Assembly: GCF_002289565.1 (NCBI RefSeq)
Contig: NZ_NTFY01000007.1
Span: forward strand, 1-64,000
Direction: 5' to 3'
Source: Rhodopirellula sp. SM50
Lineage (GTDB): Bacteria; Planctomycetota; Planctomycetia; Pirellulales; Pirellulaceae
DNA: 64,000 bases
Shown: positions 54,128-62,448 of the stretch, piece after piece
Layout: every line of letters begins with the position of its first letter
How positions within the stretch are numbered: the stretch's first letter is position 1
Notes under the pieces: model-generated
Database searches by the model: none
Told to the model about the DNA's origin: nothing
Seen by the model: the letters and a program-made list of their open reading frames with translations, nothing else
Translations under genes and position numbers: made by a program

Positions 54128-57100
54128 TTAGCGGATGGTGACGAAGTCGTTGTGGTTGAGGATGGCTTGGGTTAATCGGGAGCGGATGACGGCATCACGG
54201 TCGGGGGCGTCGCGGGATTGGAGTCCGGGAAGCGTTGACATGGCATCCCAAAACGCGGCACATTCGGATCGCTCTGCGTCAGTCGGTTCGCGGCAGAGCA
54301 GTTGAAAAAACAGTTGATCGATGAAGTCCGACGGTGCATCGGTTTTCAGATCGGCGGCGATTCGCGATGCGATTTGAGACGCCATGTCGATCGCAAGCTT
54401 GCTGTTGGAAAGCGCGAGTGCCTGCTGGGGAACGATACTCTCGCTGCGTCGGTAACACTGCAGGATGTCCGCATCATCGAACATCGCCAGAAACTTGTCT
54501 TGCTGGTCGCGGGAATGTTTCAAGTACACGCTGCGACGCATGGCGGTCGGGCCGGGATCGATCGACGGACCCTCCATTTTCGGATCCAGTTTTCCGCCCA
54601 GCGACAACAAGCTGTCGCGGACAAGTTGCGATTCCATGCGTTTGGAGTTGGCCCGCCAATAATAACGGTTCGTCGGATCGCCTGTTCGCGTTTGCTCGTC
54701 GGCGGTGAGTGTCGAGGAGGACAATCGGTACGCTTGGGACGTCACGATCATTCGATGCAGATACTTGAAACTCCAGCCCGACTCCATGAATTCGGCGGCC
54801 AGGAAATCCAACAGTTCCGCGTGCAGCGGTTTTTCGGCACGCAATCCGAAATCGAACACGGACTCGACCAGCGGTGTCCCAAAGTGCCGCATCCAAACAT
54901 GGTTGACCGCAACGCGGGCGGTCAACGGGTTTTGCCTGGACGTGATCCATTTCGCCAACGCGAGGCGCCGCCCGGTGCTGACCGATGCATAAACCGCTGG
55001 ATAATCGGGCTCCTTGTGTTCCGGGGTCTCGAGTGCTTTTCTGGAACCACGCAGCGATGCGTAATCCGGCCGGGCGTCGAGCTGCGTCTTCTCCAATTCT
55101 TTCAGCTTCTTTTCTGCGGCCGACTTCTGGTCCTTCGCCGATTTTAATTTTTTCGCATCGGCGGCATCGGCAATCATCCGATAGGCCGCATCGGCAATTT
55201 TTGCCTGCAGCTGTTTTCTCGCGGCGTCCCGGGCCAGGCTGTCGGCTTCAGCTGGCGACGGCGACGCGACGTAACGAGCGTTGTCGGCGGCAATGGTTGC
55301 GTGCACCGATTCCAAGGCCACGTTGGCCGATGCCAATTTCAATTCCGCAACGATCACCGCGTTTTCCGGGTCGACCGATGGAACGTCTTGGTTTCCCGCT
55401 GCGGTCAGTTCGCGATCCGACGACAGTGTTTTGAGCGTGATCTCGTCAAAGGCAACGGTCGCATCAAAACCGCTCAAGCTAAAGAAACCGTCGCGGCGAT
55501 CGGGAAGCTGAGAGGCGACGACCAACTGATCATCCAACCAAACGTTGACCAACGTGTCTCGGACTGCGATCCGCAGGCGGTAACGCTGGCCGACCTTGAT
55601 CGGCATCGCCTTGCGACCTTCGGCCGGATACGTGCTCTTGCCATCGCGTGTGTACGCAACCTGGACCTTGGGTCCGGCGGCGTGGGCGCTGGTGTAGACG
55701 TAATTCGAATACTTGCCGTCTTCGGACTGGTCGAATCGAAACGTCACCGATTTGTAAGTCGACCCACCGGTTGTGGTGTAAACGCAATCCACTTCGAAAT
55801 CACGCGGCAGCGGCGGGACCAGCCGTGCCATGTCCGGCTGACGTGTCGATTTCGTTTGCTGCAACGCACCGTCGCGGTACTGCCATCGGTCCCCGATCAG
55901 CCGCCAGAGTTCCGGTGCGGGCTCATCGAAGGTGTCCGTGACGCTCCAGGACGGGTCATCAACCGGCCCCGTGCCCGGCTCTGCCGCCGGCTGATCGGCA
56001 AGACGCTTCTTGGCCACCGCCAGTTCCCGCTCGGCGGATTCCACCGCTGATTCGGCCTTCTGGATCGCAGCTTGTTGGACGTACGATCGGGTGCCGGGGG
56101 CAAACGCGGCCGGAGGCAACGTCACCGGTTCGACCGGCGCCGCAAAGTCGGCCAGGATCGCGGGCACGCCGGGGCTGACGGGATTCTCCTTGTCCGGGTT
56201 CATCGGGTCGCCGCGGAGGTGCACGAACGTGGGCCGATCGACCGAATCGTCAAACACCCGCGGCAGTCCGTCTTTCTCAAAATCCGTCACGCCGGGGATC
56301 GGATCCAAGCGGACCTGATGCGGTTCAAACAGCGCCCGAAAACGGTAGTAATCCAGCTGCGAAATCGGATCGTACTTGTGATCGTGGCACTTGGCACAAT
56401 TCAACGTCAGACCCAGAAACGCTTTGCCGGTGTGTTCGATGGTGCTGTCCAACCAAGTCGTCCGGTTGAACAGGTAGTAGTTTCTTGCCAGGTAGCCCGT
56501 CCCGGCGATCGCGTCGGGATCGGTGGGCTTCAATTCGTCCCCGGCCAACATCTCCGAGACCATCCGGTCATAGCCCTTGTCATCATTGAGCGAACGGACG
56601 ATCCAATCGCGCCAACGCCAGATGTGTTTTTGGCTGTATCGAATCTGCTGGCCCAAGCCGTACCAATCGCTGTACCGCCAAACGTCCATCCAGTGGCGCG
56701 CCCAACGTTCACCATGTTCGGTGCGGGCCAACAGGTCGTCGACGATTTGATCCCAGGGACGCTCGTCTCGCAGTTGCTCGGTCGTGGGCGGCAATCCGAT
56801 CAGGTCCAAATACAGCCGCCGAATGATCATCGATCGATCGGCCGGGACGACGGGACGAACGTCGCCGGCGACCCGTTTGACGGCCAACCAGGCATCGACC
56901 GGGTGATCTGCCTGACCGGGCGACTCGGGCAACGTCGGTCGTGTGATTGGCTGAAACGCCCAATGCTCGGTCGGCGCCGGCGGCGGCGTTTCCTCGGGCG
57001 CTCGGGCCCCTTGCTGGATCCAACGGCGAAGCAGTTCGATCTGGTCCGGTTGCAAGGCGGCACCGTCTTCGGCCGGCGGCATGCGTTCGTCTTCGTCGGC

Positions 57101-57367
57101 GGTGATTCGCGCCAACAGTTCGCTGCCATCCGGATCCCCCGGATTCAGGGCACCGCCGTCGATCATCAGGGATCGCGTTTCCAGACGCAGGCCGGACTCT
57201 TGTTTCAACACGCCGTGACAGGAGAAACACTTCTCGCTGAGCAGCGGTTTGATCTGGGTCAGATAATCGACATCGTCGGTCGCGATCGCAGCCGACATCG
57301 ACGGGGCTGCCAAAACGAGGAACGCGATGACTTGGGGGAGGGAACTTGGACGCACGGGGAGACGCAT
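54128..57367 (-). CDS. PSCyt1-DUF1549-DUF1553 secreted protein with internal beta-sandwich
   Basis: The 1079-residue exported protein has a leader, then the planctomycete cytochrome motif CFSCH at 47-51, and DUF1549 (IRRLYLDLIGLPPTTEQL, HWMDVWRYSDWYGLG, LNCAKCHDHKYDPISQ). A middle beta domain (VTDTFDEPAPELWRLIGDRW, VNVWLDDQLVVASQLP) resembles DUF1080 or LamG-like folds and may bind a glycan. A coiled coil (KKLKELEKTQLDARP) and DUF1553 (QNPLTARVAVNHVWMRHFG) follow. It is likely part of an operon with the esterase and DUF1501 genes downstream. A family C repeat begins 2 bp after its TAA. Confidence 0.9.
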   Translation of the reverse strand: MRLPVRPSSLPQVIAFLVLAAPSMSAAIATDDVDYLTQIKPLLSEKCFSCHGVLKQESGLRLETRSLMIDGGALNPGDPDGSELLARITADEDERMPPAEDGAALQPDQIELLRRWIQQGARAPEETPPPAPTEHWAFQPITRPTLPESPGQADHPVDAWLAVKRVAGDVRPVVPADRSMIIRRLYLDLIGLPPTTEQLRDERPWDQIVDDLLARTEHGERWARHWMDVWRYSDWYGLGQQIRYSQKHIWRWRDWIVRSLNDDKGYDRMVSEMLAGDELKPTDPDAIAGTGYLARNYYLFNRTTWLDSTIEHTGKAFLGLTLNCAKCHDHKYDPISQLDYYRFRALFEPHQVRLDPIPGVTDFEKDGLPRVFDDSVDRPTFVHLRGDPMNPDKENPVSPGVPAILADFAAPVEPVTLPPAAFAPGTRSYVQQAAIQKAESAVESAERELAVAKKRLADQPAAEPGTGPVDDPSWSVTDTFDEPAPELWRLIGDRWQYRDGALQQTKSTRQPDMARLVPPLPRDFEVDCVYTTTGGSTYKSVTFRFDQSEDGKYSNYVYTSAHAAGPKVQVAYTRDGKSTYPAEGRKAMPIKVGQRYRLRIAVRDTLVNVWLDDQLVVASQLPDRRDGFFSLSGFDATVAFDEITLKTLSSDRELTAAGNQDVPSVDPENAVIVAELKLASANVALESVHATIAADNARYVASPSPAEADSLARDAARKQLQAKIADAAYRMIADAADAKKLKSAKDQKSAAEKKLKELEKTQLDARPDYASLRGSRKALETPEHKEPDYPAVYASVSTGRRLALAKWITSRQNPLTARVAVNHVWMRHFGTPLVESVFDFGLRAEKPLHAELLDFLAAEFMESGWSFKYLHRMIVTSQAYRLSSSTLTADEQTRTGDPTNRYYWRANSKRMESQLVRDSLLSLGGKLDPKMEGPSIDPGPTAMRRSVYLKHSRDQQDKFLAMFDDADILQCYRRSESIVPQQALALSNSKLAIDMASQIASRIAADLKTDAPSDFIDQLFFQLLCREPTDAERSECAAFWDAMSTLPGLQSRDAPDRDAVIRSRLTQAILNHNDFVTIR

Positions 57368-57474
57368 CGGTTGGAGGTGGGAACGGTTAGTTTAACCGAA
57401 CCGGCGGCGGATGTGTCGATAGTTTTTTTGCCGATCGTCGTTGCGGACAACAAACGACGCAAGAACCGTTGGGG

Positions 57475-57600
57475 CCCGTAGACTTGCGTCAAACGGCAGA
57501 TCATCGTTTGACATCAGCCGGTTCGCGCCAGCGTCCGGGCTCCTCCGCTTGTCTTAAATCGCCGGTATTGGGCCAACGCCTGAACACCAACAGTGGTGAC
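57475..57600. repeat. Family A element, condensed form
   Basis: The left arm GCCCGTAGACTTGCGTCAAA pairs imperfectly with the right arm CCGGTTCGCGCCAGCGTCCG. It shares the loop CATCAGCCGGTTCGCG, the CCGGTATTGGGC and the CTGAACACCAACAGTGG segments with the 12980-13445 repeat block, so it is a shortened relative of that block. Confidence 0.75.
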
Positions 57601-57659
57601 GCTCGTCGTTGCGGACTTCATATTCGCAGTCGCCCAAAACATCGGCTAAGATACGCCGC

Positions 57660-59072
57660 ATGAACCAACATCCGACCCATCGATCACTTCGCCGTGACTT
57701 CTTGCGTTCTGCCGGTGGCGGAGCCGGGATGATCGCGCTGGCTTCACTGCTATCCGCTGACGGCGTTGCGGGAACCCCCGACGGCTCGATTCGCCAGCCC
57801 CACTTTCGACCGCGGGCCAAACGGATCATCTGGCTGTTCATGCATGGAGGCCCCAGCCAAGTCGATCTGTTTGACCCCAAGCCGGATCTGGTCAAGTACG
57901 CCGGCCAGCCGCTGCCGGACAGTTTTGGTTCCGTGATGACGCGTCGCAAAGTCGCCAACAATCCACTGCTGGGGCCGGTCCGTCCGTTCCGGCCGCGTGG
58001 CCAATCAGGGTTGCCGATCTCTGACTTCCTGCCTCATCTGTCCACCGTCGCCGACGATTTGTGTGTGATCCGATCGCTGCATGGGGACAGCGTCAATCAT
58101 CCACAGTCGGTGTACCAAATGAACACCGGCAGCATCTTGATGGGGCATCCGAGTTTCGGCAGTTGGCTGGCTTACGGATTAGGCAGCGAGAACGAGGACA
58201 TGCCGGCCTTTGTCGTGTTGCCCGACCCGGGCGGCGGACTCAAGGGTGGACCGTCGGCCTGGGGCAACGGCTATCTGCCGGCGACCTATCAAGGGACGAC
58301 GATGCGTCCGGGTAAAACGCCGATCCTCAACCTGGCGCCGCCGAGCGGTGTTTCGGATCTCCGTCAACGTTCGACACTGGACTTCATTCAGCAGCTCAAT
58401 CAAAACCATTTGATCGGACGGGAACAGGACGACGACCTGGCCGCCAGAATCGATGCGTATGAACTTGCGTTTCGGATGCAGTCGGCCGCCCCCGAAGCCG
58501 TTGATTTTTCACAGGAGTCGGCCGCAACGCTTTCGATGTACGGGATCGACGACAAGACAACACGTGACTTCGGCGAGCGCTGCTTGCTGGCCAGACGCAT
58601 GATCCAGCGCGGTGTCCGGATGGTCCAAGTCTATTCGGGCGACACCAACGGCTGGGATGCGCATCAAGACGTCGACAAGAACCATAGCGAGTACTGTGCC
58701 AAAACGGATAAACCGGTCACCGCGCTGCTCAAAGACCTGAAACGAACGGGATTACTCGATGACACCCTTGTCGTTTGGTGCGGCGAATTCGGACGGATGC
58801 CGATGAGTGAACAAGGCAAGGGACGCGATCACAATCCGTGGGGTTACTGCGGGTGGATCGCCGGAGCCGGCATCAGCGGCGGACGTGCTTACGGCGCGAC
58901 CGACGAAGTCGGGCTGCGGGCGGCCGAAGATCGCGTGCATGTCAACGAATTCCACGCCACGCTGCTTCATTTGATGGGACTCGATCACCGCGATCTCACC
59001 TACTTTCATAACGGACTGGACGAGCGCTTGACCGGCCCCAGTGAAGTCGACATCGTCGAGGGGCTGCTCTGA
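57660..59072 (+). CDS. DUF1501 domain protein
   Basis: The 470-residue protein has a Tat-like leader (LRRDFLRSAGGGAGMIALAS) and the DUF1501 body: IIWLFMHGGPSQVDLFDPKP, SWLAYGLGSENEDMPAF, DDTLVVWCGEFGRMPMSEQG and GRDHNPWGYCGWIAGAGISG, then HATLLHLMGLDHRDL. It precedes a DUF1549/DUF1553 gene and their coding sequences overlap by one base (TGATG). This order, DUF1501 first, is the reverse of the 15-20 kb pair. The ATG at 57660 places the twin-Arg motif near the N-terminus. Confidence 0.9.
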   Translation: MNQHPTHRSLRRDFLRSAGGGAGMIALASLLSADGVAGTPDGSIRQPHFRPRAKRIIWLFMHGGPSQVDLFDPKPDLVKYAGQPLPDSFGSVMTRRKVANNPLLGPVRPFRPRGQSGLPISDFLPHLSTVADDLCVIRSLHGDSVNHPQSVYQMNTGSILMGHPSFGSWLAYGLGSENEDMPAFVVLPDPGGGLKGGPSAWGNGYLPATYQGTTMRPGKTPILNLAPPSGVSDLRQRSTLDFIQQLNQNHLIGREQDDDLAARIDAYELAFRMQSAAPEAVDFSQESAATLSMYGIDDKTTRDFGERCLLARRMIQRGVRMVQVYSGDTNGWDAHQDVDKNHSEYCAKTDKPVTALLKDLKRTGLLDDTLVVWCGEFGRMPMSEQGKGRDHNPWGYCGWIAGAGISGGRAYGATDEVGLRAAEDRVHVNEFHATLLHLMGLDHRDLTYFHNGLDERLTGPSEVDIVEGLL

Positions 59073-60949
59073 TGAGGCGATTGATCCTGCTGACGGCTTT
59101 GTTTGCCCTCTTCCCGCTGCTGCCGTGGACCTCGATCGCCGGGGCGACCGACGCGGAAGATCAACCCGTTGATGACGCAGTCGCCGAAATCGAAGAAGAC
59201 GAAATCTCGGACTTCGACCGCGACCATTGGGCCTATGATCCGATCGTGCGGCCCGCCGTGCCCGCGGTGGTGCAAACCGATTGGCCGCGGACGGCGATCG
59301 ACCGCTTTATCCTTGCACGACTGGAATCGGATTCGCTCCAACCGGCTCCGCCCGCAGACCGGCCAAGCTTGATCCGCAGGCTGTGTTGGGACTTGACCGG
59401 TTTGCCGCCCACGGTCGCTCAAGTCCAAGATTTCGTGAACGACCAGCGGCCCGATGCCTACTCGCGCCTGGTCGATTCGCTGCTCGCGTCACCCGAGTTC
59501 GGGAAACGCTGGGGACAATTCTGGTTAGACCTGGCGCGGTATGCGGACACCGACGGATACGAACACGACAAGATCCGTGACCAAGCGTGGAAATATCGTG
59601 ATTGGGTGATCGATGCGATCAACCGCGACCTGCCCTATGACACGTTCCTCCGCTGGCAACTTGCCGGCGACCAAGTGGAATCCGGCGGCGAGCAAGCGAC
59701 GCTGGCGACGGCATTTTGCTTGTCAGGCCCAGACATGCCCGATATCAACTCGATGGACGAACGACGCCATGTCTTGCTCAATGAGATCACGTCGACTGTC
59801 GGGGCCGTGATGCTGGGATTGCAATTCGGCTGCGCCCAGTGCCATGACCACAAGTACGACGCGATCAGCCAAGCGGACTTTTATCGGCTGCGGGCGTTCT
59901 TCGATTCGGCGATCCACCTGGAACAGAACAAGTCGGTCAGCGTCTTGGCGTCCCATCGTGATTACCCGCAAACCCATCTGATGCTCCGCGGCGATTGGCG
60001 CCGTCCAGGCGCCCCACTGGAACCGGCGTTTCCCCGGGTCATCAATGATGCGGGCGCGGTGCCGTCGCCTGACGCCTCGCCACGCACCGAGTTGGCTGAT
60101 TGGATGACCGATCGATCCAATCCCCTGACGGCCCGTGTGATCGTCAATCGCATCTGGCAACAGCACTTTGGCACCGGGCTGACGGCGACACCGAGTGACT
60201 TCGGCGTGATGGGGGACAGTCCCACGCACCCCGAATTACTCGATTACCTGTCCGATGAATTGATGCGGGAAAACTGGAGCACCAAGCGAATCCATCGCAT
60301 GATCGTGATGTCCAGCGTTTATCGAGTGTCCGGCACGCGGCCGAAACAAGACTCCGATCGCGAGTCTTGGGATCGTGCGTTGGCGGCCGACCCCGACAAC
60401 CAGTTGCTCAGCCGTTTCCCTCGCCGCCGCTTGGATGCCGAAGCGATCCGCGACGGATTACTGGCCGTCAGTGACTCGCTGAATCATGAGATGGGCGGTC
60501 CCGGCGTGCGGCCCGCACTGCCGGTAGAAATGGTCAAGACACTCAAGTCGGGACAATGGAAGGAGACGCCCTCGAAGGCTGACCATGAACGTCGCAGTAT
60601 CTACATTTTCGCCAGACGGAATTTGCGGTTTCCGTTCTTCGCGACCTTCGATCGCCCCACCGCCGATCAACCGTGCGCGCGACGAAACCAGTCCACCACC
60701 GCCATCCAGTCGCTGGTGCTGCTCAATTCCGCGTTTGTGATGAAGACGTCGGAGCGATTGGCAACTGTCGTGTCCGCCGGCCAACCGGACCTGCGATCAC
60801 AGATCGATTCGCTCTACATGCGACTCTATTCGCGACACCCCGATGGCGACGAAGTGACCGGCGCGACGGAGTTCTTGGCCAGCGGCGCAACGCTGCGGGA
60901 CCTTTGCCGAGCGATGTTGAACTCGAATGAGTTTTTGTACGTGGACTGA
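59072..60949 (+). CDS. DUF1549-DUF1553 protein without cytochrome domain
   Basis: The 625-residue exported protein (leader LILLTALFALFPLLPWTSIA) has DUF1549 (IRRLCWDLTGLPPTVAQVQ, QFWLDLARYADTDGYEHD, FGCAQCHDHKYDAISQ) and DUF1553 (SNPLTARVIVNRIWQQHFG, ARRNQSTTAIQSLVLLN) but no PSCyt1 haem domain; the CxxCH-like motif inside DUF1549 is the only one. The other two DUF1549/DUF1553 proteins here are nearly twice as long. Its start overlaps the DUF1501 stop by one base, so the pair is translationally coupled. Confidence 0.88.
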   Translation: MRRLILLTALFALFPLLPWTSIAGATDAEDQPVDDAVAEIEEDEISDFDRDHWAYDPIVRPAVPAVVQTDWPRTAIDRFILARLESDSLQPAPPADRPSLIRRLCWDLTGLPPTVAQVQDFVNDQRPDAYSRLVDSLLASPEFGKRWGQFWLDLARYADTDGYEHDKIRDQAWKYRDWVIDAINRDLPYDTFLRWQLAGDQVESGGEQATLATAFCLSGPDMPDINSMDERRHVLLNEITSTVGAVMLGLQFGCAQCHDHKYDAISQADFYRLRAFFDSAIHLEQNKSVSVLASHRDYPQTHLMLRGDWRRPGAPLEPAFPRVINDAGAVPSPDASPRTELADWMTDRSNPLTARVIVNRIWQQHFGTGLTATPSDFGVMGDSPTHPELLDYLSDELMRENWSTKRIHRMIVMSSVYRVSGTRPKQDSDRESWDRALAADPDNQLLSRFPRRRLDAEAIRDGLLAVSDSLNHEMGGPGVRPALPVEMVKTLKSGQWKETPSKADHERRSIYIFARRNLRFPFFATFDRPTADQPCARRNQSTTAIQSLVLLNSAFVMKTSERLATVVSAGQPDLRSQIDSLYMRLYSRHPDGDEVTGATEFLASGATLRDLCRAMLNSNEFLYVD

Positions 60950-60962
60950 TTGGATCGCCACC

Positions 60963-61108
60963 GTAGGGCATGCTGTGCATGCCTCAGCCCGTAGGGCATG
61001 CTGTGCATGCCAATTCTCACGCACAGCGTGACCTACTCAGTCAGATCGTCACGCCCAGCGTGACCTACTCGGTCAGATCGTCACGCACAGCGTGACCTAC
61101 TCCGTCAG
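60963..61108. repeat. Family G repeats, two copies plus three 32-bp tandem units
   Basis: Two plus-strand copies of GGGCATGCTGTGCATGCC lie at about 60966-61013. Three tandem units of 32 bp follow (starts 61017, 61049 and 61081; TCACGCACAGCGTGACCTAC). The last unit overlaps the aquaporin 3' end, so the TAG stop and the preceding Glu codon are part of the repeat, and each unit repeats a GAGTAG. Confidence 0.9.
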
Positions 61109-61765
61109 CTCTGAACCGCCCGCGCGGAGGTACGCGGAGATCGGCACGGCCAGGACGGCGCCGATGACCGGAGCGGTCAAATAGATCCACAGGGATTCCA
61201 ATTGGTTTCCGACCAGCGCCGGTGCGATCGAACGCGCCGGATTCATCGAGGCCCCGCTGATCGGTCCGCCGCAGAGCACTTCAAACGAGATCACGCCGCC
61301 GATCGCGAGTCCCGCCGTGATCCCTTTTTCCTTTGCACCGGTGCTGACGTTGAGCACGACGAACAGCAAAATCAACGTCAACATGATTTCGAAAATGAAC
61401 GATTGCCACCACGTTCCTGCCGGCAGCGTCGGCCCCAAGCTGGTTTGATCTGGAAATAAAATCCGCAACAACACACTGGCCAGCAGCGCGCCGACGCATT
61501 GGCTGACGATGTACGGGATCACGTGTTTCCCTTCGAATCGTCGCCCCAGCCAGAACGCAATTGTCACGGCAGGATTGATGTGGGCGCCAGAGATATCGCC
61601 GATCGAATGGATCATCGCCGAAACGACCAACCCCCAGGCAAGGGCGATGCCGACCAGCGTCACGCCGCCGTCGGTCACGTTGTCGACCACGACCGAACCG
61701 GTTCCGACAAACACCAACACGAACGTGCCGATCACTTCGGCGACATACTTTTTCATCTTCACCAA
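61097..61765 (-). CDS. Aquaporin (MIP family channel)
   Basis: The 222-residue inner-membrane channel has six hydrophobic helices and both NPA loops: SGAHINPAVTIAFW and SGASMNPARSIAPALV. The second loop ends in the selectivity-filter Arg (NPARS). Its length and the sequence around the loops favour a water-selective AqpZ-like channel over the longer glycerol facilitators, but specificity is not certain. The start is 61765 or the third-codon-later ATG (MKKYVAEVIGTFV). Its stop codon lies in the 32-bp family G tandem repeat. Confidence 0.88.
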   Translation of the reverse strand: MVKMKKYVAEVIGTFVLVFVGTGSVVVDNVTDGGVTLVGIALAWGLVVSAMIHSIGDISGAHINPAVTIAFWLGRRFEGKHVIPYIVSQCVGALLASVLLRILFPDQTSLGPTLPAGTWWQSFIFEIMLTLILLFVVLNVSTGAKEKGITAGLAIGGVISFEVLCGGPISGASMNPARSIAPALVGNQLESLWIYLTAPVIGAVLAVPISAYLRAGGSELTE

Positions 61766-62001
61766 CGCTGCACGGACAGGGGGAATCGTCTAAGGAACGG
61801 CAGATGATACCACCCCAGACGGACGACGCGAGTGAGCCTGTCGTCCCGCGCCCGTCAAAGACGCAGAAAGCGTCCGATCCGCGCAACCGGAATAAACCGG
61901 TTCGCAGCGTGTGGCAGTTCCGTCAATCCGAGCATCGCCTAGGGGTTTGGACCACCACACCTGACCTAGCCTTTCATCGAACTTGAAACCTGCCCCCTCT
62001 T

Positions 62002-62445
62002 TTGACTTCACCGCAGAACCCAGACGTGAAACGATTTTCTCGAATCCGCTCTGCTGTCCGACGCCGCCGCAAGGGGGCGGCGATGATCGAGTTTGCGGTT
62101 TGCCTGCCCGTGTTCCTGCTGATCGCGATGGGCACGATTGAAACCTGTCGGATGATTTATTTGCGGCAATCGCTCAAAGTGGCCGCATACGAATGTGCCC
62201 GGCTCGCGATCGTTCCCGAAGTGACACCGGCAGACTTGCAGGATCAATGCGACGTCCTCCTGCTGGGGCGCAACATCTCCAGCTACACGCTCAATTGCAC
62301 ACCGGCGGACCCGTCCACTCTCAACTACGGGGAGATTTTCATCACGACGGTCGAAGCCCCTGCATCGGAGAACGCACTGGTCGGATCCTGGATCTACGGC
62401 AGTTCGACGGTCTCGGAATCTGTTTCCATCATGATGGAGTATTAG
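62002..62445 (+). CDS. TadE-family pseudopilin-like protein
   Basis: The 147-residue protein has a basic leader (RRRRKGAAMIEFAVCLPVFL) with the TadE-type AAMIEFA segment before a single hydrophobic helix (FLLIAMGTIETC), as in minor pilins or assembly proteins of the Tad/Flp system. Start codon is TTG 62002 or GTG 62026; neither has a clear ribosome site. It is followed three bases later by a VWA/TadG-like gene. Pilus or envelope assembly is inferred from family and cluster. Confidence 0.82.
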   Translation: MTSPQNPDVKRFSRIRSAVRRRRKGAAMIEFAVCLPVFLLIAMGTIETCRMIYLRQSLKVAAYECARLAIVPEVTPADLQDQCDVLLLGRNISSYTLNCTPADPSTLNYGEIFITTVEAPASENALVGSWIYGSSTVSESVSIMMEY

Positions 62446-62448
62446 TTC

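Noticed and set aside
53825-54175. A Cys/Trp-rich reading frame with repeated SWKLT units
   Set aside because: It is the 30-bp tandem DNA repeat translated; it overlaps the ends of two real genes and has no recognisable family.
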